This document shows, piece by piece, positions 15,017-23,142 of a DNA stretch of 64,000 nucleotides. Each line of letters begins with the position of its first letter. Position 1 is the first letter of the stretch. Source of the stretch: Phenylobacterium sp. (GTDB lineage: Bacteria > Pseudomonadota > Alphaproteobacteria > Caulobacterales > Caulobacteraceae). The notes beneath the pieces are model-generated. The model had not been told where the DNA came from and ran no database searches. It saw only the letters and a list, made by a program, of their open reading frames with translations. The stretch spans positions 1-64,000 of the forward strand of contig NZ_SSMX01000024.1 in the NCBI RefSeq assembly GCF_004799515.1, given 5' to 3'. A program made the translations under genes and the position numbers.

Positions 15017-17329
15017 CTAGAAGGTGAAGCGGACGCCGCCGAAGCCGCCGATCGGGGCGGCGGGGCTGTAGCTGCGCGGATTGCTGGCGGTGGGCGCCTG
15101 GCTCAGGAACACCGAATCGGTAGGGGAGAAGGTTCCGTAGGTGTAGTACCGGGTGTCCGCCACGTTCTCGATCCGGCCGAAGACCTGCAGATTGTGGGTC
15201 ACCTGGTAGCTGCCGTAGAAATTCAGCACGAAGAAGCCCGGCAGCTTGGGCGTCAGGTTGGCCTCGTCGCCGAACAGGAAGGTCCCGCTCTGGCCGACCG
15301 CCATGGCACCCAGGGTCAGCCGCTCCGTCGCCTTGATGTCGAAGCCGAGCTTCACCTGGTCGGCGGGAATGCCGGGCAGCTTGTTCCCGGTCTGGATGGC
15401 GAGGTTGCCGTCGCCGTCCGCCGCCGGGTTGCTGCCGCCGGATTCCACGAAGCTGGTCCGATAGGTGGCGTCGGTGTGGGCGTAGTCGACGTAGGCCTGC
15501 CAGCGGTCCGTCACCAGCCGCGCCCCGGCGTCGACGCCTTGGCGGCGCGTGCGGCCGACATTGGTGAAGAAGGCGCGGCCTTGGGTGACGCTGTTGACGA
15601 ACAGGATGTCGTTGTCCAGGTCGGTCCGGTAGAGGGCCAGGTTGTAGCTGAGGGTCGCGCCCGCGAACGGCTGGAACCCGCCGTGCGCGCCGGCCTCGAA
15701 GGTGTGGGCCACCACCTGCTTCAGGTCCGGGTCGCCGACGAAGAAGTTGGCCAGGCTGCAGGAATCCGCCGGGCTGGCGCAGGACAGCTCCGCCGGCGTC
15801 GGCGCGCGGTTGGCCTCGGCGTAGCCGCCGTAGAGCGTGACCCAGGAGGCGGCCTTGTAAGCCAGGCCGATGGCCGGGTTGAAGCGGCTGTAGCTGTGGG
15901 CGCCAGTCAGGTCGCCGCCGTTCATGTCCTTCAGGTCGATGTCGGCGACGTTGTAGCGCGCCGAGGCGGTCACCGAGAGCTCCGGCGTCAGGTTCAGGGT
16001 GTCCGAGCCGAACACCCCGTAATAGTTGTCGGTCACGCCGACATGGACCGGGACGTTGTCGCCCGGCTCGTCGATCACCACGCCCGGGCCGACGAACTCC
16101 CGGCTGACCGCGGTGATGCCGCCGATGAAGGAAATGCCGGAGAAGTCGGTCTGGGCCCCGTCATAGCTCGCGCCCAGCACCGCGTGGTTGGTCAGGCCGA
16201 ACAGCTTGTCGGTGTTCACCACCTGGGCGGAGACGCCGTAGCCGTCGGTGTTGGTGGTCTGGTCGTCCAGCTCCGAATAGGCGAACGGGCTGTCGCCCAG
16301 GAAGGCCGGGATCGTCGCGCCGCCCAGGGTGGTGCTGGGCCCGGAGTCGCCGCAGAGCAGGCCGGAGCCGTCGTCGCAGGGCGTGTCGTTGGCGCTGTTG
16401 CCGTTCACCACCAGCTGCCGGAAGTTGTCGTAATAGACCACGCCCTGCACCGAGGTGGTGGGGCTGAGCTGATAGCCGCCCGAGCCGCTGATCTGAGCGA
16501 AGCGGTTGGAGACCTTGTTGGGCGCGGTGAACTGAGCCGCCGGATCGGCCGCCAGCAGCTCCACCGGCGAGGTGCCGGGGCCGTTCAGGACGGAGTTGGC
16601 CAGGGTGACGTTGAGGTGCGCCTCGGCCCGCTCGCCGCGCCAGCCGAGATCGCCATATAGGCTCTGGATGTCCGAGGACTGCAGGTCACGCCAACCGTCC
16701 TCGTGCAGGCCGGAGATTGCGACGTAGAGGGCGGTGTTCCCGACCTTCGCGCCGTACTGGACGTCACCCTGCACCTGGCCGAACGACCCGCCCGACAGGT
16801 CCGCCTCGCCGCCCTGGTAGGTGAAGCCGGTCTTCAACTGCACGTTCAGCGAGCCGCCCAGGGCGTTCAGGCCGAAGACCGGATTGGAGCCCTCCACCGT
16901 CAGCCGGTCGATGGCGAGGTTGGGGATCAGGTCCCAGTTGACCGTGTCGCCGAACGACTGATTGAGGCGCACCCCGTTGGCGTAGACCGCCAGGCCCTCG
17001 GAGGTCCCTTGCAGCGGCGAGGCCTCGAAACCGTGATAGAATAGGGTCGGCTGATAAGGGTTGCCCGCGGCCGAATCCAGATTGACGCCGCCCACCTGCT
17101 GGTTGAGGGCGTTCAGGAGGTCCGGCGGGCCGGTCCGGGAGATGTCACGGGCGGTGACGACGTAGGTCTCGACCGGCGCCTTGTCCCGCTCGAGGTTCGA
17201 ACCGGGCAGCGGCGAGGCCGCGACCACCACCAGCTCAGAGACGGGATTCGAGGCCGGGCCCGCCGTCTGGGCCGACACCGCCGCCGGCGTGGCCGCCAGC
17301 AGAAGAGACGCCAAATATCGGTGCTTCAA
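15017..17329 (-). CDS. TonB-dependent outer-membrane receptor
   Basis: A 770-residue receptor with a signal peptide (MKHRYLASLLLAATPAAVSA), a plug domain at about residues 45-170 (VVTARDISRTGPPDLLNALN, VYANGVRLNQSFGD, NPVFGLNALGGSLN) and a 22-strand-type barrel ending in an aromatic residue (GGVRFTF). The plug resembles FecA-like receptors more than sugar or vitamin receptors, but the ligand cannot be assigned. It is divergent from a multicopper oxidase over a 240-bp region carrying a symmetric operator-like site, suggesting shared control and perhaps metal uptake or handling. It converges with the four-repeat TonB-C-like gene. Confidence 0.92.
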   Translation of the reverse strand: MKHRYLASLLLAATPAAVSAQTAGPASNPVSELVVVAASPLPGSNLERDKAPVETYVVTARDISRTGPPDLLNALNQQVGGVNLDSAAGNPYQPTLFYHGFEASPLQGTSEGLAVYANGVRLNQSFGDTVNWDLIPNLAIDRLTVEGSNPVFGLNALGGSLNVQLKTGFTYQGGEADLSGGSFGQVQGDVQYGAKVGNTALYVAISGLHEDGWRDLQSSDIQSLYGDLGWRGERAEAHLNVTLANSVLNGPGTSPVELLAADPAAQFTAPNKVSNRFAQISGSGGYQLSPTTSVQGVVYYDNFRQLVVNGNSANDTPCDDGSGLLCGDSGPSTTLGGATIPAFLGDSPFAYSELDDQTTNTDGYGVSAQVVNTDKLFGLTNHAVLGASYDGAQTDFSGISFIGGITAVSREFVGPGVVIDEPGDNVPVHVGVTDNYYGVFGSDTLNLTPELSVTASARYNVADIDLKDMNGGDLTGAHSYSRFNPAIGLAYKAASWVTLYGGYAEANRAPTPAELSCASPADSCSLANFFVGDPDLKQVVAHTFEAGAHGGFQPFAGATLSYNLALYRTDLDNDILFVNSVTQGRAFFTNVGRTRRQGVDAGARLVTDRWQAYVDYAHTDATYRTSFVESGGSNPAADGDGNLAIQTGNKLPGIPADQVKLGFDIKATERLTLGAMAVGQSGTFLFGDEANLTPKLPGFFVLNFYGSYQVTHNLQVFGRIENVADTRYYTYGTFSPTDSVFLSQAPTASNPRSYSPAAPIGGFGGVRFTF

Positions 17330-17425
17330 AACCTGTCGCTCCCCGCAAATCTTTTTTTATTCAAGCCGTCAGCGCGGCGTTCCCTCGGGGGTAGAAGAGG
17401 CGTCGGAGCGCGGCAATGGCGCCCG

Positions 17426-17455
17426 TTCCCGATCAAATCGGGAATTCTTCCCGAT
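17426..17455. promoter_or_regulatory. Triple TTCCCGAT site (direct, inverted, direct) between receptor and oxidase
   Basis: TTCCCGAT (17426-17433), CAA, ATCGGGAA (17437-17444), TTC, TTCCCGAT (17448-17455). The first two copies form a perfect 19-bp palindrome and the third repeats the half-site at regular spacing. It lies about 97 bases from the receptor start and 115 bases from the oxidase start. This geometry suits a cooperative dimeric repressor controlling both divergent genes. Confidence 0.55.
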
Positions 17456-17569
17456 CCGCGATCGAGGCCTCATAGGCGCGCCACAGCTTGGCGGAATTGC
17501 ATGGAAAATTTTAAGCCGTATGGCTCGAATGGCGGCAGGCTCCGTGCAAGTCGGCGTTGAGGAGATCGC

Positions 17570-19297
17570 GTGCCCCGTCTCGACAGGATCTGGACCTGGG
17601 CGTTCTGCGGTCTGGCGGCGAGCATGCTGGCCGGCTGCGGCGGCGGAAGCAGCGGCAACGGCGGCATGGCGATGCAAAGCCCGCCGCCCGCCACGACGAC
17701 GACGGCCGCCCCGGAAACCTGCGCCCGCCCCGCCGCCGGCGCCGTGGCCACATCGCCGCCGGACCTCTACAGCCAGAACGGCGTGCTGAAGGTCTCGCTG
17801 GACTATGTGACCACCACCGACAGCGACGGGCGCACCCTCTTCTGCTTCGTGACGCCGGACGGGCTGGAATCGCCCTCCCTGCACCTGCGCCCCGGCGACA
17901 CCCTCGACATCACCCTGACCGACCGGGTCCCGCCGGTCAGCGGGGCCTCGACGCCGATGGTCATGGGCGTGGGCTCCAACGTCTGCGGCGCGGCGGCGAG
18001 CGACGCGAGCTCGGTGAACATCCATTTCCACGGCGCCAACACCGCGCCCACCTGCCACTCCGACGAGACGATCCACACCACGGTCAACTCCGGCCAGACC
18101 TTCACCTATTCGGTGAAGCTGCCCTGGGACGAGCCGCCGGGCCTCTACTGGTACCATCCGCACATCCACGGCCAGTCGGACACCGCGGTGCAGGGCGGCG
18201 CGTCCGGGGCGATCGTCGTCGACGGCATCGAGAACCTCCAGCCGGCCGTCGCCGGCCTGCCGACGCGGCTCCTGGTGATCCGCGACCAGAACGTCGCCGA
18301 CGCGCCGGGGCCCAGCCGCGCGCCCTCCGGCGGCGTCCGCCACGCGGGCATCGCCCCGCCGTCCTGGGATCTGACCCTCAACTATGTGCCGATCGCCTTC
18401 CCCACCGAGGTCCCCGCGGTGATCGGCATTCCGCCGGGGCGGCAGGAGTTCTGGCGCGTGCTGAACGCCTCGGCCGACACCGTCACCGACCTGCAGCTCG
18501 TCTACGACGGCGTCGCCCAGCCGCTGCAGCTGGTGGCCCTCGACGGCGTGCCCACCGGATCGCAGGACGGCAAGGGCCAAGGAACCCTCATGCCGGTGAC
18601 CCACATCATGCTGCCGCCGGCCGGCCGCGCCGAGTTCATCATCACCGGCCCCGCGGCCACGGTCCAGAAGGCGGCCCTCGTCACCCAGGCGATCGACACC
18701 GGCCCGCAGGGCGACTTCGACCCCGCCCGGACGCTCGCCTTGCTGCAGACCAGCGCCACGGCCGTCGCGGCGGAAGGCTCGATCTGCACCGCGCCCATGC
18801 CGCAGCCCACCGCCGCGCCGCCCGGCAACCGGTTCGCTGGCCTTACTCCGCGCATGGTGACGGCAAACCGGACGCTCTATTTTTCAGAAGTCCAGCAGGG
18901 CAACGGCGACGACGCCAGCACCAGCTTCTTCATCACCGTCGATGGCGCGACGCCCACGGTGTTCAACGCCGCCAATCCGCCGGCCATCGTCACCACCCAG
19001 GGGGCGGTGGAGCAGTGGACGATCGAGAACCGCTCCCAGGAGCTGCACGCCTTCCACATCCACCAGATCCACTTCAAGCTGATCGGCGAGAACGGCCAGA
19101 CCCTGCCGGCCGCGCAGCAGCAGTTCTACGACACCTTCCTGGTGCCCTACTGGACGGGAAGCGGCCCCTATCCGAGCATCACGGTCCTGATGGACTTCCG
19201 CGGGCCCGTGGTCGGCGACTTCGTCTACCACTGCCATATCCTTGACCATGAGGATAACGGCATGATGGCGATCATCCGGGTGCTGCCGCGCCACTGA
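17570..19297 (+). CDS. Multicopper oxidase family lipoprotein
   Basis: A 575-residue three-cupredoxin oxidase. A lipobox LAGC near residue 22 followed by a Gly/Ser-rich linker predicts an outer-membrane or periplasmic lipoprotein. All four copper motifs are visible: NIHFHGANTAP near residue 145, WYHPHIHGQ near 195, HAFHIHQIHF near 500 and YHCHILDHEDNGMM near 555. The start is GTG 17570 with TTGAGGAG before it. Such enzymes oxidise cuprous ions, phenols or metals with reduction of oxygen to water. I see no Met-rich insert like that of CueO. Being divergent from a TonB receptor across a shared operator suggests metal-linked regulation. Confidence 0.9.
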   Translation: MPRLDRIWTWAFCGLAASMLAGCGGGSSGNGGMAMQSPPPATTTTAAPETCARPAAGAVATSPPDLYSQNGVLKVSLDYVTTTDSDGRTLFCFVTPDGLESPSLHLRPGDTLDITLTDRVPPVSGASTPMVMGVGSNVCGAAASDASSVNIHFHGANTAPTCHSDETIHTTVNSGQTFTYSVKLPWDEPPGLYWYHPHIHGQSDTAVQGGASGAIVVDGIENLQPAVAGLPTRLLVIRDQNVADAPGPSRAPSGGVRHAGIAPPSWDLTLNYVPIAFPTEVPAVIGIPPGRQEFWRVLNASADTVTDLQLVYDGVAQPLQLVALDGVPTGSQDGKGQGTLMPVTHIMLPPAGRAEFIITGPAATVQKAALVTQAIDTGPQGDFDPARTLALLQTSATAVAAEGSICTAPMPQPTAAPPGNRFAGLTPRMVTANRTLYFSEVQQGNGDDASTSFFITVDGATPTVFNAANPPAIVTTQGAVEQWTIENRSQELHAFHIHQIHFKLIGENGQTLPAAQQQFYDTFLVPYWTGSGPYPSITVLMDFRGPVVGDFVYHCHILDHEDNGMMAIIRVLPRH

Positions 19298-19306
19298 CGG
19301 CGCGGA

Positions 19307-20626
19307 CTAGGCCGGGATCGCCGCCAGGGTCTCGTCCAGCCAGTCGTAGATGCGGGCGAAGGCCAGGCGGCTCGCGCCCACCTGGCAGTGGGCGCCCGCG
19401 CCCTCGGCCTCAGTGAAGCGGACCATGGTCTTCTTGCAGGTCAGGTGATCGTAGAGCACCTGGGGCTGGCCCTTGTAGAAGAGGTCGCCATCGGCGTCGC
19501 AGACCAGCGTCGGGCAGCGGATCTTCTCGGCGACCCCGCCCGACAGATTGTACTCCAGCGCCTTGGCGAAGTAGGCGCGGGGGTTGGACGCGCCGAAGGC
19601 CCACATGCCGTGGGTGACGGCCCAACGGGCCACCGGCGAGGCCTTCATCATCCCGGTGAGGATGGGATCGAGCGGCGACGGGCCGGGCGGCGCCTTGATC
19701 ATCGCCAGGAAGGCCTGGCGCTGGGCCGGCGGGACCTGCGCCAGGTAGGGCGCGCCGTTGTCGAAGACGCCGTCGTTGGCGATGCAGGCGGCCAGCCGGG
19801 GCTCGAAGGCCGCCGCGCGCGGGGCGAGATAGCCGCCCATGCTGACGCCCATGAGCGCGATGCGCTTCGGATCGACGCCCTTCTGCTTCAGGGCGAAGTC
19901 GACGACCGGCGTGACCACCTTCTCCCAGTCGGGGCGGAAGGGAAGGCCCGCCCGGTGCAGGGGACCGAACTGGCCGGGGCCGTCGAAGACCAGGACGTTG
20001 TAGCCGCGCTCCACCGCCGCGGTCGCGCCGGACCAATGCATCTCCTCGGCCGAGCCGTCGAAGCCGGTGTTCAGGAGCAGCAGCGGCCGCCTCTTGGCCG
20101 AACCATCCACCCGGTGCAGGTAGCCGGGGAGCGTCGTCCCCTCATAGGGGATCTCCACGGGCTCGATGGGCGTGGGCCACAGCTTGACGGCGGCTTGATA
20201 GGTCTCGACGGCGCGCTTGTAGGCCCGCGATACGCGTGGGTCCTTTGGATTGGCGTGCAGGAAGAATTCCGACGAGCGGTAGGCGTTGGACGCCCGCAGG
20301 AAGTTGTCGCGGGCGCTGACCTTGTGGCTCCGGACGAGCTGCCCTTCGGCTTCCTTCGCCAGGCGGTCGCCGGCGGCGTTCCAGGCGTCGTACCAGCTGT
20401 CGTAGTCGCCGGCCTTGATCTGGCGCGAGACCGCCAGCACCTCGCCGAAGGAGCCCGCGCCATATTCATCGGCGCCGAACATCCGCACCGTCTCGAACCA
20501 GAACTGGTCGTCGTCGGGGAACAGTGGCGACGTCTCCGTCGGCGTTGCAGGCGGAGTTTGGGCGACCGCGGCGCCGGCGGCCAGCGCCAGGGCGGGGCCG
20601 AGCGCGAAAAGGGTTCTACGGTCCAT
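19307..20626 (-). CDS. Exported alpha/beta hydrolase (2,6-dihydropseudooxynicotine hydrolase-like)
   Basis: A 439-residue protein with a signal peptide (MDRRTLFALGPALALAAGAA), an N-terminal helical cap region (about 30-170) and a C-terminal alpha/beta hydrolase fold with GVSMGGYLAPRAA (nucleophile Ser), the acid in CDADGDLFYKG and the His in GAGAHCQVGA. The long helical N-terminal domain before the hydrolase core resembles dihydropseudooxynicotine hydrolase and FrsA-like enzymes. ATG 20626 follows GGCGGAGGACACC. It is divergent from a TetR regulator, which very likely controls it through the palindrome at 20685. Substrate unknown. Confidence 0.85.
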   Translation of the reverse strand: MDRRTLFALGPALALAAGAAVAQTPPATPTETSPLFPDDDQFWFETVRMFGADEYGAGSFGEVLAVSRQIKAGDYDSWYDAWNAAGDRLAKEAEGQLVRSHKVSARDNFLRASNAYRSSEFFLHANPKDPRVSRAYKRAVETYQAAVKLWPTPIEPVEIPYEGTTLPGYLHRVDGSAKRRPLLLLNTGFDGSAEEMHWSGATAAVERGYNVLVFDGPGQFGPLHRAGLPFRPDWEKVVTPVVDFALKQKGVDPKRIALMGVSMGGYLAPRAAAFEPRLAACIANDGVFDNGAPYLAQVPPAQRQAFLAMIKAPPGPSPLDPILTGMMKASPVARWAVTHGMWAFGASNPRAYFAKALEYNLSGGVAEKIRCPTLVCDADGDLFYKGQPQVLYDHLTCKKTMVRFTEAEGAGAHCQVGASRLAFARIYDWLDETLAAIPA

Positions 20627-20684
20627 GGGTGTCCTCCGCCGGTCAGGCTGCACTGTGCGACAGTCCTTGCGCCTTCTTCCGAAC

Positions 20685-20706
20685 TAATGCAAATTATTTT
20701 GCGTTA
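20685..20706. promoter_or_regulatory. Probable TetR operator (TAATGCAAA-N4-TTTGCGTTA)
   Basis: A 22-bp dyad with 9-bp arms and one mismatch, located between the divergent hydrolase and tetR genes and reaching the tetR ribosome site (AAGGAG). Size, symmetry and position are those of a TetR-family autoregulatory operator. Confidence 0.65.
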
Positions 20707-20720
20707 AGGAGACGACCTTC

Positions 20721-21311
20721 ATGGCGACCCCACGGCCAGGCGGCCGCACCGCGCGGACCAAGGCGCAGGCCTTCGAGGCGGCCGCGGCCTTACTGGCGGA
20801 GCGCGACGCCGCCGACATCGCCATGACCGACATCGCCGGGCGCGCCGGGGTCGCGGCGACCAGCCTCTACCGGCGCTGGGGCGACGTACGCAGCCTGCTG
20901 ACCGAGATGGCGGTGGAGCGGCTGATGGAGGACTCGCCCTTGCCGGACACCGGCTCCCTGGAAGGCGACCTCAGGACCTGGGGACGGACGGTGGCTCAGA
21001 GCCTGTGCAGCCGCGAGGGCTCGGCCTTCTTCCGCATCCTGATCGCCACCGCGCCAACCGAGGACGCCGACCGCGTAGGCCGCATCACCGCGCTCGGGCC
21101 CCGCATCCAGCAGATCTACGACCTGATCACCCGCGCCCTTGAGCGCGGCGAACCCGCACCCGGCGTCATGGACGTCACCGACTATCTGCTCGCCCCCATC
21201 TATGTCCGCGCCCTGTTCGGCGTCCCCGCCGACCAGAGTGTCGCCGACCGCTTGGTGGACCGCCTGCTGGCGATGGCGAAGGCCGGGCAGTTGGTGAGCG
21301 CGCCGCCATAG
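20721..21311 (+). CDS. TetR/AcrR family transcriptional regulator
   Basis: A 196-residue repressor. The N-terminal helix-turn-helix is at about residues 25-60 (AMTDIAGRAGVAATSLYRRW), followed by a helical ligand-binding domain ending in a TetR C-terminal-like segment. ATG 20721 is preceded by AAGGAG. It is divergent from the exported alpha/beta hydrolase with a palindromic operator in the 94-bp intergenic region, so autoregulation and control of the hydrolase are likely. The inducer is unknown. Confidence 0.9.
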   Translation: MATPRPGGRTARTKAQAFEAAAALLAERDAADIAMTDIAGRAGVAATSLYRRWGDVRSLLTEMAVERLMEDSPLPDTGSLEGDLRTWGRTVAQSLCSREGSAFFRILIATAPTEDADRVGRITALGPRIQQIYDLITRALERGEPAPGVMDVTDYLLAPIYVRALFGVPADQSVADRLVDRLLAMAKAGQLVSAPP

Positions 21312-21324
21312 AAAGGGCCGGCCG

Positions 21325-21915
21325 TCAGCGAGATTGTTCATCCAGCCCGATCGCCCGCTCCACCCGCGGATCCGGGATGAACCAGATCCCGGCCACCAGG
21401 ACGTAGAGCGCCAGGGACGCCAGGGGCTGGACGAAGGCCAGCGCCACGCCGGCCACGTAGATCCCCACCGAGATTTTGCCCTTGACGTCCCGGCCCACCG
21501 CCCGGGCCAGAGCCGAGCCAGGCCCTTCATGGCGCACCAGCAGGGCGATCAGGATGGCGAAGGCGACGGCGCTCATGATCAGCACGACGCCGTAGAGCGC
21601 CACCGGCGCGGTCGACAGATAGTTCTCGCCCATCCAGGCCGTGACGAAAGGCACCACCGACAGCCAGAACAGCAGGTGCAGGTTGGCCCACAGGATCGGT
21701 CCGTTGACCGTCTGACACAGGGTCAGCATGTGGTGATGGTTGTTCCAGTAGATGCCGACGTAGATGAAGCTCAGCACATAGCTCAGGAACACCGGCAGGA
21801 CGGGGATCAGGTCCGCCGCCGCCACACCGTGCGGGACCTTCAGCTCCAGCACCATGATGGTGATGATGATCGCCAGCACCCCGTCGCTGAACGCCGCCAG
21901 CCGCTCCTTGCCCAT
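21325..21915 (-). CDS. TMEM175 family (DUF1211) potassium channel-like protein
   Basis: A 196-residue membrane protein with about six transmembrane helices. The first helix carries the family filter motif, RLAAFSDGVLAIIITIMVLE, with the FSD triplet essential in TMEM175 channels. YWNNHHHML between helices 2 and 3 is also typical. Bacterial members form tetrameric potassium-permeable channels. It is convergent with tetR, 13 bases away, and has no operon partner. Confidence 0.85.
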   Translation of the reverse strand: MGKERLAAFSDGVLAIIITIMVLELKVPHGVAAADLIPVLPVFLSYVLSFIYVGIYWNNHHHMLTLCQTVNGPILWANLHLLFWLSVVPFVTAWMGENYLSTAPVALYGVVLIMSAVAFAILIALLVRHEGPGSALARAVGRDVKGKISVGIYVAGVALAFVQPLASLALYVLVAGIWFIPDPRVERAIGLDEQSR

Positions 21916-22027
21916 GATCGCTCCCGCCGCTGGAAAGCGACCTTAGGGCGTCCGCGCCGCCGCCGTCACCCTCGGCTCTGTCCCGGCCCCGGACGGGCGG
22001 CTATCCTGGCGAAGTGGCGAGCCGAAG

Positions 22028-22306
22028 GTGCGAGTGGGTCCGGTGACGAAGAACGCGAACATCGTCCCCGTCGCCTGGATCGAGGACGGCTGGATCTACA
22101 GCAGCCAGGCCGAGCAGCACGGCAAGTTCTGGATCGACGGCGCCAACCACATCTGGGGCCCCGACGGCGCCGCCGACCTGGACACCCGCCACTGGATCGC
22201 CAACGGCTGGATCTGGGGCCCCGTCGGCGCGCCCGACGCCTACACCGGCTTCTACATCGCCGCCGGCTGGATCTACGGCCCGGGGTTCAAGCTGCCGTTT
22301 TTGTGA
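22028..22306 (+). CDS. Small Trp-rich repeat protein, function unknown
   Basis: Up to 92 residues, with strong G/C third-position bias supporting a real gene. After a short N-terminus the protein is almost entirely four short repeats: WIEDGWIYSS, FWIDGANHIWGP, HWIANGWIWGP and FYIAAGWIYGP, spaced about 17-22 residues apart. The pattern suggests a small beta-repeat fold with stacked aromatic residues. No signal peptide or Cys is present. GTG 22028 is given; GTG 22043 is an equally plausible start and neither has a good ribosome site. It lies next to tRNA-Ser on the opposite strand. I do not recognise the family. Confidence 0.6.
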   Translation: MRVGPVTKNANIVPVAWIEDGWIYSSQAEQHGKFWIDGANHIWGPDGAADLDTRHWIANGWIWGPVGAPDAYTGFYIAAGWIYGPGFKLPFL

Positions 22307-22326
22307 GGGTCCGGCGCGCGCGGGGT

Positions 22327-22418
<92 letters not shown>

Positions 22419-22526
22419 AGAGCCGGCGCCGGACCCGGAGAATAGGGGGTCCGCTGAGCGAGGCGCGGAACCTACTCATCCGACCCCTTGGAGGCAAGAG
22501 CGGCGCTTCAACGCGGCCCGATGCGG

Positions 22527-22949
22527 TCAGCGCGGGTACAGCACCATCTGGGTGCAGCGGAACAGCGCCATGGTCTTGCCGGTGGTGCGGTTGACCGCCT
22601 CGGCGTCCCAGACCTGGGTCATGCGCCCGCCGTGGGCCAGGCGCGCGCGGCATTCCACGGTCTCGCCTTCCTTGGCGGTGCCCAGGTAGTTGGCCTTGAG
22701 CTCGATGGTGGTGAAGCCGGTGGCGCCCTCGGGCAGGCTGGCCACGCAGGCGTAGCCGCAGGCCGAATCCACCAGGGCGATCACCGAGGCGGCGTGCAGG
22801 AAGCCGTTGGGCGCCATGTGGCGGCGCTCCACCGTGAACCAGCCGGCGGCGCGGCCATTGGCGACCTCGTCCCATTGGATGCCGAGCTCGCCTGGCAGGG
22901 CGCCCTTCTGCCGCTCGGCGAAGTCCGCCGCCACATTGCCGTCCAGCAT
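22527..22949 (-). CDS. PaaI family thioesterase (hotdog fold)
   Basis: A 140-residue single hotdog-domain thioesterase. RRHMAPNGFLHAASVIALVD contains the PaaI-type active region (N-G-x-x-H and the following helix), and TTIELKANYLGTAKEG is the conserved strand. It hydrolyses acyl- or aryl-CoA thioesters in the cytoplasm. ATG 22949 (MLDGNVAADF) is used; the frame continues to 23009 without a ribosome site. It is divergent from the acyl-CoA ligase at 23143, fitting a CoA-thioester catabolic neighbourhood. Confidence 0.85.
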   Translation of the reverse strand: MLDGNVAADFAERQKGALPGELGIQWDEVANGRAAGWFTVERRHMAPNGFLHAASVIALVDSACGYACVASLPEGATGFTTIELKANYLGTAKEGETVECRARLAHGGRMTQVWDAEAVNRTTGKTMALFRCTQMVLYPR

Positions 22950-23142
22950 GCCCGTCTCCCGTTCGTCGGCCCTTTCGGATGACCTAGGGAGCCTCGCAAC
23001 CGAAACCAAGGCCTTGCCGCCGCCGCATCCTTGAGGGGAGAGTGGCGGCCCCGCCGAGGATTGCGGCGGACCGGACGATTTCAGAGCGGGCGGGCGCTAA
23101 GACCCGCCGAACATTGGCCCGCCAGACATTGGGAAAGACGCC

